A DNA stretch of 64,000 nucleotides from JALEFZ01 sp039817415 (GTDB taxonomy: Bacteria > Bacteroidota > Bacteroidia > J057). Made by a program: the position numbers and the translations under genes. The stretch is taken from assembly GCA_039817415.1 (NCBI GenBank), contig JBCBVV010000022.1, positions 1-64,000 of the forward strand. Reading direction: 5' to 3'. Positions 52,864 to 62,685 of this stretch are shown here, piece by piece. Every line of letters begins with the position of its first letter. Position 1 is the stretch's first letter. Under the pieces are notes generated by a model that searched no databases, was not told where the DNA came from, and worked only from the letters and a program-made list of their open reading frames with translations.

Positions 52864-53496
52864 TTAATACGACAAGCCCGGCGTCTGAAAAAGGGAGGCT
52901 GGATTTCCAATTTGCTTGAGCATAAAGTCAGCCACATCCTTTCGGGAAATCTTGAGGGTCAATCCTTCTACATGAGGTCCAAAGCCTGATTGATAAGCCC
53001 CTGTTCGTTCTCCATCCGTGAAGGCAGCCGGACGCACGATGGTCCAATCCAATCCGCTTTTGCGAACTAATTCCTCCTGTAATTCATGGTCTAGGTAGAC
53101 CTGCTTAAGAAACCAGCCAAACATGATGTATTTCCAGAAAAAGTCCAGGTTTGCGCGGCTATCCCCGTTTCCTAGTGTCGTTTGACATATCAGGCGCTTG
53201 ACACCTTCCTTCTTCATGGCTTGAATGATATGCTCAGTCCCCTTAGAACGGACAATACTTTTTCTACTTCTGCCTGAGCCCAAAGACACCATCACAATAT
53301 CCTGACCTTTAATGGCTTCAGCTACTTGAGCCTCATCAAAAACATCCCCCTGGAATGTTTGTAAACGACTGTGCTGGATGTCCTCCATTTTTTCAGGCGA
53401 ACGAAGAAAGGCTGTTACCTGATGTCCCTGTTCTAGGGCTTGTTGAACGATTTCTTTACCGACGGTTCCGGTAGCTCCAAATACGATGACTTTCAT
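52864..53496 (-). CDS. NAD(P)-binding atypical SDR
   Basis: From the ATG at 53496 the protein has 210 aa and starts with the Rossmann motif V-I-V-F-G-A-T-G-T-V-G at 3-13. It resembles the NmrA/flavin-reductase-like NAD(P)H-binding group, with the W-T-I-V-R-P motif near 151 and no canonical Y-x-x-x-K catalytic pair. A longer frame to 53529 adds unlikely residues. It follows the AraC-type regulator gene by 78 bp and may be under its control. Confidence 0.85.
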   Translation of the reverse strand: MKVIVFGATGTVGKEIVQQALEQGHQVTAFLRSPEKMEDIQHSRLQTFQGDVFDEAQVAEAIKGQDIVMVSLGSGRSRKSIVRSKGTEHIIQAMKKEGVKRLICQTTLGNGDSRANLDFFWKYIMFGWFLKQVYLDHELQEELVRKSGLDWTIVRPAAFTDGERTGAYQSGFGPHVEGLTLKISRKDVADFMLKQIGNPASLFQTPGLSY

Positions 53497-53574
53497 TGCT
53501 ATGATCATTATGAGTGAATAATGATCCAAAGGTATCGGTGCCCTTCTCCGAAAAATTGAACAAAACCGACAAAA

Positions 53575-54363
53575 TCAGATGCTGCTCATTTGCTGTAAAT
53601 AATAGGAAGGAGTTTGCCCTGTATACTTCTTGAATGTGCGGGTAAAATGAGATTGATCAGAAAAGCCACTATCCATTCCTATGTCAGTTAAGCGATCAAA
53701 TGTAGCCTGATTGAGCTGATTTAAGCAGTTTTGAAACTGGATGATCTTACAGAATTGTTTGGGGGTCAAGCCTACCTCTGCCATGAATTTTCGCTCAAAG
53801 GTTCGTTCCGTTATATGGAGGGTTTCGTATAAATCCGACAATCGAACATTCCCCTTTTTCTTTAAAATCAGGGAAATTGCCTGTTGAACATGATTGTCTG
53901 GAGCGATCTTATTTTCCTCAATCAGTGCCAGCATTAAGTCTGAAATGATGTCCATTTGCTGATTAAGGTCTGGCGTAGCTGAAAGCCTTTCGAAGTAAGA
54001 TGCCACGTCTACATGCTGGAGGGGAAGGAGGTCAAAGCAATCGTCGTTTAGGACTTTGGGATCTACGCCTAGTAGGTGTTTGGAGGCAAAAGGGTATAAC
54101 TGGAAAACCACGAATTGGTAAGGCCCTTTGACATCTAAAGAAATGGGATCAAGGGTTTGACCGTAGAGAAATAACTCAGATAATTTCTTTTTTCTAGGAA
54201 GAATATAGAAGCCTCTTTGTGTTTGCTGATACATAATGCCGGGATAGCCATCCGCGTACAAAGGAATATTGAGATGGGAGGTAGGCATAGAGTTGGATGC
54301 CACCATGACGCAATTCACATAGGGGGCAAGTTTTTCATCTACTAGATAATCTGTCTTATACAT
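53575..54363 (-). CDS. AraC-family transcriptional regulator
   Basis: A 262-aa protein. The N-terminal ~150 residues are a beta-rich domain, with P-Y-V-N-C-V-M-V near 15 and the D-G-Y-P-G-I-M-Y block near 40, as in DUF6597-type sensors of AraC regulators. The C-terminal ~100 residues hold two helix-turn-helix units, with L-H-I-T-E-R-T-F-E-R-K-F near 190 and the closing motif G-F-S-D-Q-S-H-F-T-R-T-F-K-K near 233. It lies upstream of the SDR gene on the same strand and divergent from ilvA. Its effector is unknown. Confidence 0.88.
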   Translation of the reverse strand: MYKTDYLVDEKLAPYVNCVMVASNSMPTSHLNIPLYADGYPGIMYQQTQRGFYILPRKKKLSELFLYGQTLDPISLDVKGPYQFVVFQLYPFASKHLLGVDPKVLNDDCFDLLPLQHVDVASYFERLSATPDLNQQMDIISDLMLALIEENKIAPDNHVQQAISLILKKKGNVRLSDLYETLHITERTFERKFMAEVGLTPKQFCKIIQFQNCLNQLNQATFDRLTDIGMDSGFSDQSHFTRTFKKYTGQTPSYYLQQMSSI

Positions 54364-54505
54364 GTGATTTACGTTTGTGTTTTCAAATATATAGAATTAC
54401 CACATTTTGAAGGGAGCCGTTGAGATTTTCATGCAGGAAGCCCCTTATTTTTGCCATTCTTTCAGTACCTTGAGTCTCTTCCTCAAATGCAACGAATTTG
54501 ATCTA

Positions 54506-55771
54506 ATGGAGCCAATATCAACATCATTTGGCATCAGGCTTTCTGATGTCCAACGTGCAAGGTACAATATCCAAGGGGTGGTTCATCCTACCCTTTTGGC
54601 AAAGAACTTCCGACTAAGCCAGCAGTTTGAGGCAAATATTCTGCTGAAAAGAGAAGACCTTCAAATTGTGCGCTCCTACAAAATTCGTGGTGCCTTTAAT
54701 AAAATTAGTTCGCTCGATGCCCCTCAAAAGAAACAAGGAGTAGTATGCGCCAGTGCAGGTAATCATGCTCAAGGTGTAGCCTACGCTTGTCAAATACTTG
54801 GGATACACGCTCATATTTTTATGCCTTCCACTACACCTAAACAAAAGGTAGATCAAGTAAAGTACTTTGGAGGAGAATGGGTAGAAGTCGTATTGACTGG
54901 AGATACCTTTGATGATTCTCAACTGGAGGCCCTTGATTTTTGTACGGGAAAAGGGAAAGTATTTGTTCCACCCTTTGATGATCCTATGGTAATCGCAGGT
55001 CAGGGAACTATTGGGTTGGAAATACTTGAGCAGTATACCCAGCCCATAGATTATGTCTTACTGCCCGTCGGAGGAGGTGGTTTGGCTTCAGGTGTGAGTA
55101 CGGTACTCAAACAACTGTCTCCCCAAACGAAAATCATAGGGATTGAGCCCCATGGGGCAGATGCGATGCGTCAATCTATTCAAGAAGGAAAACGGATCAT
55201 CCTACATGACATAGACACCTTTGTAGATGGAGCAGCGGTCAAACAGGTGGGGGAACTCAATTTTAACATCTGCCAACAACACCTAGACAAAGTCATTACT
55301 GTGGATGAAGGGAGAATTTGTGAAACCATTGTAGATCTATACAACAAAGATGCAATCGTTGTGGAACCATCTGGAGCCATGTGTATAGCGGCCCTTCACC
55401 AACTTCAGGCCGAGATTCAAGGAAAAACAGTAGTGTGTCTGGTGAGCGGTAGTAACAACGATCTTTCTCGCATGGAGGAAATCAAGGAACGGGCCTTACT
55501 CTACAAGGGTTTGAAGCATTACTTTGTAGTAGTTTTTCCCCAGCGAGCAGGTGCACTGAAGGAATTTGTGGCTGATGTGTTAGGCCCTAATGATGACATC
55601 ACGTATTTCCAGTATACCAAAAAGACTTCACGTGAGTCTGGTGCTGCTGTCATTGGCATAGAACTGAAAGAGAAGAGGGACTTTGAACCTTTGGTTCAAC
55701 GCATGAATAGCTTGAAGTTCTTTGGTAGGTATCTCAACGATGACCCCAATTTGCTATCGATCCTTGTGTAA
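54506..55771 (+). CDS. ilvA: threonine ammonia-lyase (threonine deaminase)
   Basis: A 421-aa PLP enzyme that deaminates threonine to 2-oxobutanoate, the first step of isoleucine synthesis. The ATG at 54506 gives the usual short-form length; an upstream in-frame start adds 33 odd residues. PLP-binding Lys59 is in V-R-S-Y-K-I-R-G-A, the phosphate loop is V-G-G-G-G-L-A-S-G near 188-196, and the serine of V-S-G-S-N-N caps the pyridine ring. The C-terminal ~90 residues are an ACT-like regulatory domain, so feedback control is likely. It is divergent from the AraC regulator. Confidence 0.93.
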   Translation: MEPISTSFGIRLSDVQRARYNIQGVVHPTLLAKNFRLSQQFEANILLKREDLQIVRSYKIRGAFNKISSLDAPQKKQGVVCASAGNHAQGVAYACQILGIHAHIFMPSTTPKQKVDQVKYFGGEWVEVVLTGDTFDDSQLEALDFCTGKGKVFVPPFDDPMVIAGQGTIGLEILEQYTQPIDYVLLPVGGGGLASGVSTVLKQLSPQTKIIGIEPHGADAMRQSIQEGKRIILHDIDTFVDGAAVKQVGELNFNICQQHLDKVITVDEGRICETIVDLYNKDAIVVEPSGAMCIAALHQLQAEIQGKTVVCLVSGSNNDLSRMEEIKERALLYKGLKHYFVVVFPQRAGALKEFVADVLGPNDDITYFQYTKKTSRESGAAVIGIELKEKRDFEPLVQRMNSLKFFGRYLNDDPNLLSILV

Positions 55772-55843
55772 AGAATTTGGATTTCTATCGGTTCAAGAAT
55801 ATTCAGATATTAAAGCTTACTTGGCTTTCAAGATTCTGATTGT

Positions 55844-56923
55844 ATGATCCGACCGTTCGATTTATGCTTGCCATCGACTTCCATCAAGCATATTTTTCTG
55901 CTAGGCATTTTCCTTGTTCTTTCCTCTGTAGGCAAAGGGCAATATCTAATTGAAGGCCATATTGAAAAGCCTGACACCAACCTCAGAGCCTATTTGAATA
56001 TTCTGAATCAATGGAATGAATTCAATACTATAAGCGAGTACATGATTCTCAAGGGTACGCGCATCAGTGCTGATGGATACTTTCGTTTTGAGGGAAATGA
56101 ACTATCTGATGCCCAGGGTTTCTATAAAATCCACTTTGCGGATCCCACCTTTACGGTTGTCCATATGACAGGAGATCCAGAACAAAAGAACTTCTTCCAT
56201 TTTCTATTAACCAATCAAGATACGGTTAGCATCCAACTGAAAGATGCGATTCATGCACCGGGCGAATTGGAGATTCAATCAACCATTCCTCAGAATCAGA
56301 TACTTCCTGAACTTCAGGCTAATTTCGACAGGATTCAGGCACAGGATAAAAAATCCCAACAACCTAATCACCTCCGTCTGATTGAGAACAAACTATCACA
56401 GTCTGCCCTTGAAAATTGGGAAGTTTATGACCACACACTGATCAGAATGTATCTGCTTCATAACGGCAACTTAGAGGCTGAAAAGCATCAGGAGAAGTTT
56501 ATGAAAACCCTAATGGGCTTGAGAGACCCTAACTTTCGTCCTGTATACTTTCAGTCTTTACAGGAGCATATGGGTTCAAAACTTTATGGCGAATTGAAAA
56601 AGGAGAATGCTTTCCTAAGACAAATAAACTATGGGTTATGGGGGCTGGTTTGTGTCTTGGCACTTGGGATATTTTTCCTTTTTCGAATAAATAAAAGAAA
56701 GTCTACTGAAAGCCCAGTTCCATCTGTGATTGAAGGCTTGACCAGTAAGGAAAAAGAAGTAGCCAAACTTATTGGAGAGCGTCTAACCAATAAAGAAATT
56801 GCCGCGAGACTCTTTATTTCTGAAGCAACCGTAAAGACCCACCTGAATAGCATTTACAGAAAAACAAAGCTTCCATCAAGGGCTCAACTTCAGCAACAGC
56901 TAGAAAAAGAAACGGCTATATGA
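55844..56923 (+). CDS. membrane-spanning regulator with LuxR-type DNA-binding domain
   Basis: A 359-aa protein with an unusual layout: a signal or anchor segment (about 14-32), a periplasmic beta-rich domain (about 33-150) of DUF4369-like character, a helical linker (about 150-262), a single transmembrane helix (264-281, L-W-G-L-V-C-V-L-A-L-G-I-F-F-L) and a cytoplasmic LuxR/GerE helix-turn-helix (about 298-352, L-T-S-K-E-K-E-V-A-K-L-I ... N-K-E-I-A-A-R-L-F-I-S-E-A-T-V-K-T-H). This is a one-component transmembrane sensor. Its target is unknown; the gene downstream encodes a secreted protein. A hairpin terminator follows. Confidence 0.85.
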   Translation: MIRPFDLCLPSTSIKHIFLLGIFLVLSSVGKGQYLIEGHIEKPDTNLRAYLNILNQWNEFNTISEYMILKGTRISADGYFRFEGNELSDAQGFYKIHFADPTFTVVHMTGDPEQKNFFHFLLTNQDTVSIQLKDAIHAPGELEIQSTIPQNQILPELQANFDRIQAQDKKSQQPNHLRLIENKLSQSALENWEVYDHTLIRMYLLHNGNLEAEKHQEKFMKTLMGLRDPNFRPVYFQSLQEHMGSKLYGELKKENAFLRQINYGLWGLVCVLALGIFFLFRINKRKSTESPVPSVIEGLTSKEKEVAKLIGERLTNKEIAARLFISEATVKTHLNSIYRKTKLPSRAQLQQQLEKETAI

Positions 56924-56934
56924 GAATATTGGAG

Positions 56935-56963
56935 GGGGTTGAGGCGAGAATCAACCCCGGTTT
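56935..56963 (+). terminator. hairpin terminator of the LuxR-type regulator gene
   Basis: GGGGTTGA (56935-56942) pairs with TCAACCCC (56951-56958), 8-nt loop, followed by GG and a short T run. It is 12 bp after the stop. Confidence 0.65.
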
Positions 56964-57031
56964 AGGTCCTTTTTCCATCCTACATTTGTTTGCTGTTTGA
57001 GATCCAATCTCTTCCTTGTTGGAAAAAACAA

Positions 57032-57748
57032 ATGAGAATCTTTTGCTTCTGTAGCCTTTGCTACCTCATGATGAACCTGTCTTCTTTTGGCCAAACGGAA
57101 CTTCCCCTTATTTCTGAACCCGCCGCCTTGGATAGTGCCAGTTGGAATTGGAAAATGTTTGAAAGCGATAAGAAGAATATGGTCACGGAGCGCGATCCTT
57201 ATTGGGATTTCTTTCCGATGAACGTACTTGCCTTTCCTGTCGTGGATTACAAATATGGATCTGCCGGCACGGGTTCCTACTTTTTTGAAAAGGATCACAA
57301 AGTATCCCTCAGCTATTTTTTGATTGGCAAACATGATTTTAACAAGGAGGAATTTGAGGAAGGAGAAACGCATTACGCCTTTTTCAATCTTGTATTGCTA
57401 ACGGATACACTTGAGCCAGAGAATTATGAACTGGTTTACAATTATGTCACCTCTCGAAACTATCCTGATTATGTCGGAATTGGAAGGACTAAAACCTTGC
57501 ACAGAAATGTGGATTATGTATGTTTTTTTCGACCTGATGGATCTTCCTATGCGATTGTGGGAAGTAAGCTATTTGACTTGAGGAAGGGGGAAACGGTGGT
57601 GGCTGCCCTCCAAAAAGATGGAACCTTTAGATTCATGCAATTAGATACCCCTAAGCTATTTATGAAGGAGATTCAGCCATATTTCAAGCAAATGTTGGAG
57701 GAACAACCTATCAAGCCCTTTTTCGAACTGCCAGGAAATATCAAATAG
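57032..57748 (+). CDS. secreted protein of unknown function, 238 aa
   Basis: The ATG at 57032 gives a signal peptide (about 1-21, ending S-F-G-Q). The mature part is rich in Phe, Tyr, Asp and Glu, with several strands such as F-P-V-V-D-Y-K-Y-G near 70 and V-D-Y-V-C-F-F-R-P-D near 160. I recognise no family. It is separated from the transmembrane regulator by a hairpin, so it may have its own promoter. A start at 56990 adds an implausible cysteine-rich leader. Confidence 0.7.
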   Translation: MRIFCFCSLCYLMMNLSSFGQTELPLISEPAALDSASWNWKMFESDKKNMVTERDPYWDFFPMNVLAFPVVDYKYGSAGTGSYFFEKDHKVSLSYFLIGKHDFNKEEFEEGETHYAFFNLVLLTDTLEPENYELVYNYVTSRNYPDYVGIGRTKTLHRNVDYVCFFRPDGSSYAIVGSKLFDLRKGETVVAALQKDGTFRFMQLDTPKLFMKEIQPYFKQMLEEQPIKPFFELPGNIK

Positions 57749-57755
57749 AAGAAAT

Positions 57756-57788
57756 AATAGGGGAGGGCCCGAATGGCCCTTTTCTATT
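57756..57788. terminator. hairpin between convergent genes
   Basis: The stem AGGGCC / GGCCCT (57764-57769 with 57775-57780) is extended by G-U pairs and an AATAG / CTATT outer part, for 14 pairs in all. It could serve both the secreted-protein gene and the gene ending at 57788. Confidence 0.7.
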
Positions 57789-58423
57789 TATAAGGTGAAA
57801 TCAGGCTTATCTGGTGCTGCCACTTCGATTTCTACCATTCTATCCAATAAGGCCTCTAGGGTGGCAAACATATTTTTCAGGGTAGGCATGTCCTTGATCA
57901 CCCCAGCATGATCAAAACTCAACACATTAACATGTTCAGGATAACTCCGTGAAAACCATCCGCTGTCTTTGAGGACGATGAGTTCGCTGAATTCATATTT
58001 GTGAAGAAGGTCCTGAAGGTTTTCATCTTGAAAAAGCTCTTGGATTTTGCCCTCGTGATTTCCCTTGATCAAAAACCGCTTGTCAAAATGGGGATAGCCT
58101 ATTTGAATGTCTTGCATGCCCAGAAATTTACCGATGGGTGTGAAAAAGCCTTCATGGGTAATTCGGAAATGTAGGTTAAGAGGATTGTAGAAGGGGGCTC
58201 TCAAGCGTGTATATGTCGTATAGTGTTGGCCTGTCGTATCCTCCGAAGCGTAGGTTTGTTCCATGTCATGAAGATCCAAGACGAGTTCCCAGTCTTTGTA
58301 TTGATAGCGGAAGCTCTCTTTTTCTAGAAAACCTCCTTCATCATATTCAGCTTGTAATTCCTGCGCAAGCTGGTTCCAAACATCCTTTCTTCCCGGACCA
58401 AAAAGGTTCCCAAATATGCTCAT
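57788..58423 (-). CDS. unknown protein, DUF3137-like
   Basis: A 211-aa protein without signal or membrane helices. The pattern V-W-N-Q-L-A-Q-E-L near 15, the charged beta strands with D-W-E-L-V-L-D and the block P-H-F-D-K-R-F-L-I-K-G near 111 resemble the DUF3137 family, to which I assign it loosely. Function unknown. The gene is alone between a hairpin and a 215-bp gap before the aminotransferase gene. Confidence 0.6.
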   Translation of the reverse strand: MSIFGNLFGPGRKDVWNQLAQELQAEYDEGGFLEKESFRYQYKDWELVLDLHDMEQTYASEDTTGQHYTTYTRLRAPFYNPLNLHFRITHEGFFTPIGKFLGMQDIQIGYPHFDKRFLIKGNHEGKIQELFQDENLQDLLHKYEFSELIVLKDSGWFSRSYPEHVNVLSFDHAGVIKDMPTLKNMFATLEALLDRMVEIEVAAPDKPDFTL

Positions 58424-58638
58424 AGCCTTTCTTGAATTCAGTTGTAGCTTAAAGATAGGTGGATGAGCCGATAGTTGAAAATGGCTAAGTAATTACTCAG
58501 CAGGATGTTGTAGACATAACATCTCCTGGCTTTCCGCTATGTGAGGAAGGCGCTGGACTCATTGACCAAGTTTGAGGGATCTTCTTGGTATTTTCATACC
58601 ATCATCATTTACCTAACTAGACCATTTCTGCCGCAGGT

Positions 58639-60150
58639 CTACACCTTGGAAATGGAAAAAGATAGTTCTTGAGAAAAGCTTGAATCCAAGACCGAGTCCA
58701 TTTCTCTTTCCATATGTTTTAAGGCAGCTTCATTTTTATGGCGTATAAAGCTATTGGCTAAGTCTATCTCATAGTCCATGGCCCAATCCGAAAAATGAGT
58801 GGCTAATTGTTGGATTGCCCCAAGCATAAAATCTACCTCCTCATCGCTATGTGTAGGATGAATTGACATTCTGATCCACCCAGGCTTGGAGGAACAGTCT
58901 CCTGATGAGATTTTGCTGGTAATCTTGTCGGATTGATCAGGACTAACATTAAGCAAATAATGCCCATAGGTTCCTGCACAAGAACAGCCTCCTCTGACTT
59001 GTATACCGAATCTATCATTCAGCATTTTGACACCTACGTTGTAGTGTAAGCCATCGATATAGAAAGAAATAACCCCCAGTCTATTTCTATGTTGATCTGC
59101 TAACACATGAAGATTGGGAATTTGGTCAAAGGCTTTCCAGACCTTTTCCAAAAGCTGTTGTTCTCTAAGATGAATCGCTTCTACGGTCATTTCCTCCTTC
59201 AACCGCATGCACATAGCAGCTTTGATGGTTTGGAGAAAGGCAGGCGTACCTCCATCTTCTCGGGCTTCGATATTGTCTAGGTACTTATGCTGTCCCCATG
59301 GATTGGTCCAATCTACCGTCCCTCCGCCTGGATTATCAGGAATTTTATTTTGATAGAGCTTTTGATTGAAGATGAGTACACCAGTTGAACCAGGACCCCC
59401 AAGGAATTTATGGGGCGAGAAATAAATGGCGTCTAAATACTTGCCTGATGCATCATCGGGGTGCATGTCAATGTCTACATAGGGGGCAGAACAAGCAAAA
59501 TCTACAAAGCAATACCCACCTTCTTGATGGATCATTTTAGCAAGTTGAAGATAAGGTGTCATGATTCCTGTTACATTCGAACAGGAGGTTATGGCAGCGA
59601 TCTTGGTTCTTCTATTTGCATATTTTTGAAGCAGTTCCTTAAAGTGATGCAGGGAAACCAACCCATCAGCTGTAGGTTGGATGATTTCTACATCAGCAAT
59701 GGTCTCCAGCCATGAGGTTTGATTGGAATGATGCTCCATATGCGTGATAAATACAATGGGGCGATCCTGTTTGGGTATATCAATCGAATGCTGGAAGGAC
59801 TCATGAACCTTCAAGCCCAGAATGCGCTGAAATTTATTGACCACACCAGTCATTCCAGAACAGGTCGTAATGAGAATATCCTCTTCACTTGCACCTACAT
59901 GCTGTTTGATAAACTGCTGAGCCTTGTGGTAGAGATAGGTCATGGAAGAACCTGTGTTGTTGGTGTCTGTATGTGTATTGGCTACAAGTGGAAATACATC
60001 CCGATTGAGTCTTTCTTCAATGGGGCCGTACATTCTCCCACTGGCTATCCAGTCAGCATAAAGGATGCGAATTTTTTGATGATAAGGGGTTTTAATGAAT
60101 TGCTGATCACCTAGGGTGAGCTGCTTAAAGGGGGTAAAATATTGTTCCAT
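58639..60150 (-). CDS. class V aminotransferase-fold PLP enzyme (SufS/NifS-like)
   Basis: A 503-aa fold-type I PLP enzyme. The schiff-base lysine is Lys248 in F-S-P-H-K-F-L-G-G, preceded by D-F-A-C-S-A-P near 218. The T-H-M-E-H-H-S-N motif at 136-143 is that of cysteine desulfurase and selenocysteine-lyase relatives, and R-G-G-C-S-C-A-G near 391 supplies cysteine residues in the loop where SufS has its active Cys. The extra C-terminal ~80 residues are longer than in SufS. The substrate is not known; the enzyme may be a desulfurase-like or selenium enzyme or another lyase. Confidence 0.83.
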   Translation of the reverse strand: MEQYFTPFKQLTLGDQQFIKTPYHQKIRILYADWIASGRMYGPIEERLNRDVFPLVANTHTDTNNTGSSMTYLYHKAQQFIKQHVGASEEDILITTCSGMTGVVNKFQRILGLKVHESFQHSIDIPKQDRPIVFITHMEHHSNQTSWLETIADVEIIQPTADGLVSLHHFKELLQKYANRRTKIAAITSCSNVTGIMTPYLQLAKMIHQEGGYCFVDFACSAPYVDIDMHPDDASGKYLDAIYFSPHKFLGGPGSTGVLIFNQKLYQNKIPDNPGGGTVDWTNPWGQHKYLDNIEAREDGGTPAFLQTIKAAMCMRLKEEMTVEAIHLREQQLLEKVWKAFDQIPNLHVLADQHRNRLGVISFYIDGLHYNVGVKMLNDRFGIQVRGGCSCAGTYGHYLLNVSPDQSDKITSKISSGDCSSKPGWIRMSIHPTHSDEEVDFMLGAIQQLATHFSDWAMDYEIDLANSFIRHKNEAALKHMEREMDSVLDSSFSQELSFSISKV

Positions 60151-60330
60151 TCAAATGTGGACTTGCAGTTAGAGAGTAACATTTTTGAGAGAAGCAAAAT
60201 ACAAGGAATTGCCTATGAGACCCAAGGCAATTTCTTTTCCAGTCTATACAAACTATTAAGCGGTCTATTTTGGGCTAAGTGCTTAGAAAATAGAAGTTTT
60301 CGTTCGATGGATTTATTTCTTTTGGCCCAT

Positions 60331-60371
60331 TAAAACCAAGAAGTGGCCTCTCTAGGAAAGGCCACTTCTTG
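60331..60371 (-). terminator. aconitase terminator
   Basis: A 13-bp perfect stem CAAGAAGTGGCCT (60337-60349) / AGGCCACTTCTTG (60359-60371), 9-nt loop. On the minus strand it is followed by GTTTTA, about 53 bp past the aconitase stop. Confidence 0.75.
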
Positions 60372-60423
60372 TATGAGTGTGTATGATAGGTAGGATTCCA
60401 ATCTCTGACTGGAATCACTCCAA

Positions 60424-62685
60424 TTACATACCCTGCTCTTTTCTGATTAGGTTAAGGGCTGATCCTGCCTTCATCCATTCAATCTGAGCTGCATTGTAGG
60501 TATGGTTGGTCATGAAGCTATCAGTGCTTCCATCCTTATGATGAACGGTTACCTTGATTTGTTTTCCAGGTGCCATTCCAGCAGCGTGGATAGTGAAGGT
60601 ATCGTCCTCCTGGATGAGGTCATAATCCTTAGGATTGTCAAAGGTCAAACCGAATACACCCTGCTTCTTCAGGTTGGTTTCGTGGATACGAGCAAACGAC
60701 TTAACGATTACAGCTCTTACTCCCATGTGGCGAGGCTCCATAGCCGCGTGCTCACGTGAAGAACCTTCTCCATAGTTCTCATCTCCGATGATAACTGAAC
60801 CTACTTTTGCATTGCGGTAAGCACGAGCTACTTTAGGAGACTCATCATACTCACCATTCAAGGCATTTTTCGTACCGGTAGTTTTGGTAAATGCGTTGAT
60901 GGCACCTAGCATCACATTGTTGGAGATGTTGTCCAGGTGTCCACGGTAACGCAACCATGGGCCTGCCATAGAAATATGGTCAGTGGTACACTTACCGAAG
61001 GCTTTGATCAACAGGTGTAGTCCTCCTACATCCTCCCCATCCCAAGCGGAGAAAGGAGTCAATAGTTGTAGGCGCTCAGATGCTGGATTCACGCGAATCT
61101 CAATTCCGCTGCCATCTTCGGCAGGAGCAATGAATCCTGCATCTTCTACATCAAATCCCTTGCTGGGTAGCTCGTCTCCGTGTGGAGGATCAAGCATAAC
61201 TTCCTGTCCATCCTCGTTGATCAGTTTATCTGTCATCGGGTTGAACGTCAAGTCTCCGGCGATCGCAAGGGCAGTTACGATTTCAGGAGAAGCGACAAAA
61301 GAATGTGTATTTGGGTTGCCATCATTACGCTTGGCAAAGTTTCTGTTAAATGATGTGATGATGGAGTTCTTACGATCCGGATCATCCATATGGCGCGCCC
61401 ATTGACCGATACAAGGTCCACAAGCGTTGGCAAGTACTACGCCACCGATTTTTTCGAAAGCGTCCAACTGGCCATCGCGCTCTACGGTGTAACGTACCTG
61501 CTCAGAACCAGGTGTTACCGTAAACTCAGCTTTGATTTTTAGCTTTTTGTCAATGGCTTGTTGAGCCAATGAAGCAGCACGATCCAAGTCCTCGTAAGAA
61601 GAGTTGGTACAAGATCCAATCAGTCCTACTTCAAGCTGTTGAGGGAAACCTTCTTTTTCTACGGCATCAGCAAACTCAGATAGAGGCCATGCGCGGTCTG
61701 GAGAGTAAGGTCCGTTGATATGTGGCTCGAGCTCATCCAGGTTGATTTCAACTACCTGATCGAAGTAATCGTGCGGATTAGCATAGGCAGATGGATCACC
61801 CGTTAGGTGTTCAGCTACCCCATTAGCCAGGTCAGCTAGTTCGGCGCGATCCGTGGCACGAAGGTAACGAGCAGTTGACTCATCGTATCCAAAGATAGAG
61901 GTGGTTGCTCCGATCTCTGCACCCATGTTACAGATGGTTCCTTTCCCAGTCGCAGAGAAAGAAGCCGCCCCAGGACCGAAGTATTCCACAATAGCTCCAG
62001 TTCCTCCTTTTACAGTAAGGATACCTGCTACCTTTAGGATAACATCTTTAGGTGAGGTCCATCCTGACATCTTTCCAGTTAGCTTCACTCCGATAAGCTT
62101 CGGCATTTTAAGCTCCCAAGGCATACCAGCCATGACATCTACTGCGTCAGCACCTCCTACACCGATAGCGACCATTCCTAGACCACCAGCGTTTGGTGTA
62201 TGGGAGTCAGTACCGATCATCATACCCCCTGGAAAGGCATAATTTTCTAACACTACCTGGTGAATGATCCCAGCACCTGGCTTCCAGAATCCAAGTCCAT
62301 ATTTATTAGACACATCAGCAAGGAAGTCATATACCTCTCTGTTGGTGTCAATAGCTGTCTCAAGGTCTTGTTCTGCTCCTACCTTGGCCTGGATCAGGTG
62401 ATCACAGTGTACAGTAGATGGAACGGCTACTTTGTCTTTTCCAGCCATCATGAACTGTAGCAAGGCCATTTGAGCTGTTGCGTCCTGCATCGCCACGCGG
62501 TCAGGGGCAAAGTCAACGTAGTCTCCACCACGTGCATAAGCTTTCAGAGCGACATTGGGATACAAGTGCGTATAAAGGATTTTCTCTGCGAGCGTCAATG
62601 GACGGCCCAGAATGGTGCGTGCCATGTCTACTTTTTTCGGTAGCTCAGCATACACCCTCTTAATCATATCTAGATCAAAAACCAT
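60424..62685 (-). CDS. acnA: aconitate hydratase, mitochondrial type
   Basis: A 753-aa TCA-cycle enzyme that interconverts citrate and isocitrate with a 4Fe-4S cluster. Cluster ligands are Cys359 in G-S-C-T-N-S and Cys422 and Cys425 in N-A-C-G-P-C-I-G. Substrate motifs include P-S-T-V-H-C-D-H near 89 and G-T-D-S-H-T-P-N-A near 158. The length and motif order match the mitochondrial-type enzyme known in Bacteroides rather than the larger E. coli forms. It is a single-gene unit: a strong terminator follows and a 7-bp palindrome lies upstream. Confidence 0.95.
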   Translation of the reverse strand: MVFDLDMIKRVYAELPKKVDMARTILGRPLTLAEKILYTHLYPNVALKAYARGGDYVDFAPDRVAMQDATAQMALLQFMMAGKDKVAVPSTVHCDHLIQAKVGAEQDLETAIDTNREVYDFLADVSNKYGLGFWKPGAGIIHQVVLENYAFPGGMMIGTDSHTPNAGGLGMVAIGVGGADAVDVMAGMPWELKMPKLIGVKLTGKMSGWTSPKDVILKVAGILTVKGGTGAIVEYFGPGAASFSATGKGTICNMGAEIGATTSIFGYDESTARYLRATDRAELADLANGVAEHLTGDPSAYANPHDYFDQVVEINLDELEPHINGPYSPDRAWPLSEFADAVEKEGFPQQLEVGLIGSCTNSSYEDLDRAASLAQQAIDKKLKIKAEFTVTPGSEQVRYTVERDGQLDAFEKIGGVVLANACGPCIGQWARHMDDPDRKNSIITSFNRNFAKRNDGNPNTHSFVASPEIVTALAIAGDLTFNPMTDKLINEDGQEVMLDPPHGDELPSKGFDVEDAGFIAPAEDGSGIEIRVNPASERLQLLTPFSAWDGEDVGGLHLLIKAFGKCTTDHISMAGPWLRYRGHLDNISNNVMLGAINAFTKTTGTKNALNGEYDESPKVARAYRNAKVGSVIIGDENYGEGSSREHAAMEPRHMGVRAVIVKSFARIHETNLKKQGVFGLTFDNPKDYDLIQEDDTFTIHAAGMAPGKQIKVTVHHKDGSTDSFMTNHTYNAAQIEWMKAGSALNLIRKEQGM

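Noticed and set aside
58502..58529. Imperfect hairpin after the aminotransferase gene
   Set aside because: The arms need indels to pair and there is no T run, so I do not call a terminator.
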